From an uncultured Lachnospiraceae bacterium (GTDB lineage Bacteria > Bacillota > Clostridia > Lachnospirales > Lachnospiraceae), in assembly GCA_945485625.1 (NCBI GenBank), contig CALYSH010000053.1, positions 1 to 8,049 of the forward strand: a DNA stretch of 8,049 bases. Direction: 5' to 3'. The notes under the pieces were generated by a model. The model saw only the letters and a program-made list of their open reading frames with translations. It had not been told where the DNA came from and searched no databases. Made by a program: the position numbers and the translations under genes. Shown one piece after another: positions 6,503-8,049 of the stretch. Numbering within the stretch: the first letter of the stretch is position 1; each line of letters begins with the position of its first letter.

Positions 6503-7645
6503 TCAGTCCGCCACAATCAGTGAAACCAGGTAAAAATCTTCCTTCCTATCCTCCGGTGACTCTACGATTTCGATTTCCACCAGGTGCTTTCCGGACGTAC
6601 CATGCTCCATTACGGTCTCCAGATACAGACAATCGCCCCATTCCTCGGTGAAATTCCCATCCAGCTCCACACTATGTTCACGGTCGCCATCCAGAATCAA
6701 CCGGGCAACGGGAGCAGGTCTTCGCACCGTCTTTCTGTATTGCACCGCTATGGAAGCACCGCTTACCTCAAAGGAGATCTTGTCTCCCGCATTTTCTGCC
6801 CGGAACCCCTTTTTAAAGCAGTCTGCCACACAGAACTGAGGTGTTTCGTCCTTCACAAATCCCTTCTGCTCCAATGGCATCAAAGCATCATTTCGCAGAC
6901 GCCTTGCATTTTCATACCCGTTCACCGTCATGGGTGCAGGTAATTCAGAATGGATTACCGGTTCTTCTTTCAGCGAATCCGTCCTCTCCTTTACCTTTTC
7001 CAGATAGGTGGTAATGGTTTTTGCCACCATGGCATGTCCCAGGTCATTGGGATGCAAATCATCCTGTGTTACTTCTCTTGCCGTGATCCATCCTTCCGAA
7101 ATCGCATGGTATATGACAGGCTTTACACTGACGCTTGGCAGACCGTAATGAGCTCCAACCGGTCTGTGAATGGCTTCCGCATTTCCTCCGTCATCGTAAC
7201 GTACATTATGTACAAGCATCAGGGCAGGGTGACTTTTCCAGGATAAAATCTGACGGATGAGCCCCTCATAGGTCTCCTGAAAGTGAGCATCCTCATCCGG
7301 GTCATTGACTGAAAACTCCACAATCACAAAATCCGGATCATACGAAAGCACATCCTCCTGTACTCTTCCCACACCAAGATGAGAGGTTGTTCCGCCGATT
7401 CCCGCATTAATATAAGTGAACGCAGCCTTCGGGAACTGCTCCTTCCACCATTGATAAGTCAAATAAGCATAGCAGGTTTCCGGCGTACTGGATAAACAGC
7501 CCTGTGTAATGGAGCCGCCAAGGAATGCCAGCTTTACCTGCTCTCCTTTTTTTGCTTTCAGCATACAATTCTGAATTCGGGAATCATCCCCCAAAAACAC
7601 CATGCCCTTTTCATAATCCAATACATCCATTTTTTCGTTTGCCAT
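6503..7645 (-). CDS. SGNH-fold mannan acetylesterase, CE17-like, two-domain
   Basis: Probably removes O-acetyl groups from imported manno-oligosaccharides so that glycosidases and the phosphorylase can act. It has 380 residues and no signal peptide, so it is cytoplasmic. The N-terminal SGNH/GDSL hydrolase domain (about 35-220) shows block I FLGGSITQG (41-49) with nucleophile Ser45, block II NAGIGGTTSHLG (80-91), block III FSVND (111-115) with Asn114, and block V DDLHPNDLGH (195-204) with Asp195 and His198. A second domain (about 265-380) is beta-rich with no catalytic motif; its sequence would suit a CBM35-like binding module, as in the Roseburia intestinalis CE17 esterase, but that is inference. 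The start ATG at 7645 has AAGGAG six bases upstream, and the repressor gene ends 16 bp before it. The SGNH call is sound. CE17 rests on the two-domain layout and the mannan context. It could instead be a general GDSL esterase. Confidence 0.85.
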   Translation of the reverse strand: MANEKMDVLDYEKGMVFLGDDSRIQNCMLKAKKGEQVKLAFLGGSITQGCLSSTPETCYAYLTYQWWKEQFPKAAFTYINAGIGGTTSHLGVGRVQEDVLSYDPDFVIVEFSVNDPDEDAHFQETYEGLIRQILSWKSHPALMLVHNVRYDDGGNAEAIHRPVGAHYGLPSVSVKPVIYHAISEGWITAREVTQDDLHPNDLGHAMVAKTITTYLEKVKERTDSLKEEPVIHSELPAPMTVNGYENARRLRNDALMPLEQKGFVKDETPQFCVADCFKKGFRAENAGDKISFEVSGASIAVQYRKTVRRPAPVARLILDGDREHSVELDGNFTEEWGDCLYLETVMEHGTSGKHLVEIEIVESPEDRKEDFYLVSLIVAD

Positions 7646-7661
7646 AACCTTCTCCTTCCGC

Positions 7662-8049
7662 TTATACTCGCTCTCTTACGCTGTCCCGTTCCACCAGGTA
7701 GCCCTCCACGATGTGAATGCCTGCTTCCCTCTGCACGCCATCCATCTTTTCCAGCAATGCATGGAAGGCCTGCTTCACCATGGAAGGAATATCCACTCCA
7801 TAGGTTGTCAAAGGAATCTCACAGAAATGGGGACTGATGAAATCATCAAATCCTACCACAGAAACATCCTCCGGCACTCGGATTCCCTGTTCTCTCAGGT
7901 TTTTCACCAGCACACTGGCAATATAGTCACAGTTACACACAAAAGCAGTCGGGAGCTTTTCCGGCAGGCAAAAGCTTTTATAATTGTCCCGCAATCCGCT
8001 GTATAAATCCCTGTCATCAATCAGATAGGACGGGTCCGGGGTTATCCCC
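7662..8049 (-). CDS. LacI-family transcriptional regulator, C-terminal part (cut at right edge)
   Basis: The frame stays open to the window edge and yields 128 visible residues; the helix-turn-helix and the first part of the sugar-binding domain lie outside. What is visible is the C-terminal lobe of a periplasmic-binding-protein-like effector domain. LPTAFVCNCDYIA (32-44) is followed by a helix, then GIRVPEDVSVVGFDDF (55-70), PLTTYGVDIPSM (79-90) and the closing LVERDSV, all typical of LacI/GalR repressors. A TTG inside this frame (7994) is a leucine codon, not a start. The stop lies 16 bp before the esterase ATG with no terminator, so the regulator is probably co-transcribed with the catabolic genes and controls them in response to an imported manno-oligosaccharide; the effector is inference. 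Because the N-terminus is not seen, a GntR-headed chimera with the same effector domain cannot be ruled out. Confidence 0.92.
   Translation of the reverse strand, partial: GITPDPSYLIDDRDLYSGLRDNYKSFCLPEKLPTAFVCNCDYIASVLVKNLREQGIRVPEDVSVVGFDDFISPHFCEIPLTTYGVDIPSMVKQAFHALLEKMDGVQREAGIHIVEGYLVERDSVRERV

Noticed and set aside
1..8049. CRISPR array, tRNA/rRNA genes, insertion sequences or phage genes
   Set aside because: No direct-repeat array, tRNA-like cloverleaf, transposase motif or terminal repeats were seen; the window is almost fully occupied by minus-strand metabolic genes.

Overview
The window looks like a stretch of a Bacillota genome, most probably a gut-type Lachnospiraceae (Roseburia / Eubacterium / Blautia-like). 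This is inferred from the strong AGGAGG-type ribosome binding sites, moderate GC content, tightly packed same-strand genes and the particular set of mannan enzymes. No rRNA or other marker gene is present, so the taxon is inference. Every gene lies on the minus strand, so transcription runs from high to low coordinates. Two genes are cut by the window edges.

Layout in transcription order. (1) 8049-7662: C-terminal part of a LacI-type sugar-responsive repressor, cut at the right edge. (2) 7645-6503: SGNH-fold acetylesterase resembling the family CE17 mannan acetylesterases. (3) 6502-6405: a 98-bp gap, the largest between genes here, with a 9-bp perfect inverted repeat. (4) 6404-4176: GH36 alpha-galactosidase. 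(5) 4158-2983: mannobiose/cellobiose 2-epimerase; its start is revised to the ATG at 4158, behind a perfect AGGAGG. (6) 2979-1804: GH130 subfamily 1 4-O-beta-mannosyl-glucose phosphorylase. (7) 1765-821: ManA, mannose-6-phosphate isomerase. (8) 806-1: N-terminal 268 residues of a membrane-anchored protein, probably transglutaminase-like, cut at the left edge.

Genes 2 and 4-7 form a cytoplasmic pathway for imported acetylated, galactosylated beta-manno-oligosaccharides. CE17 removes acetyl groups and GH36 removes alpha-1,6-galactose. The epimerase turns beta-1,4-mannobiose into mannosyl-glucose, and GH130 phosphorolyses that to mannose-1-phosphate plus glucose. ManA takes mannose-6-phosphate into glycolysis as fructose-6-phosphate. 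None of these proteins has a signal peptide. The gene order matches the reaction order. The repressor gene sits 16 bp ahead of the esterase, so it is probably the local, co-transcribed regulator. Not seen here but needed for the full route: a sugar transporter, an endo- or exo-mannanase, a mannobiose-type GH130_2 phosphorylase or beta-mannosidase for longer chains, and a phosphomannomutase.

The system corresponds to the known beta-mannan utilization loci of Roseburia and related Clostridia, so it is not a wholly new system. The less explained parts are the structured 98-bp gap, the surface-protein gene joined to the 3' end of the operon, and the strict order of genes along the pathway.
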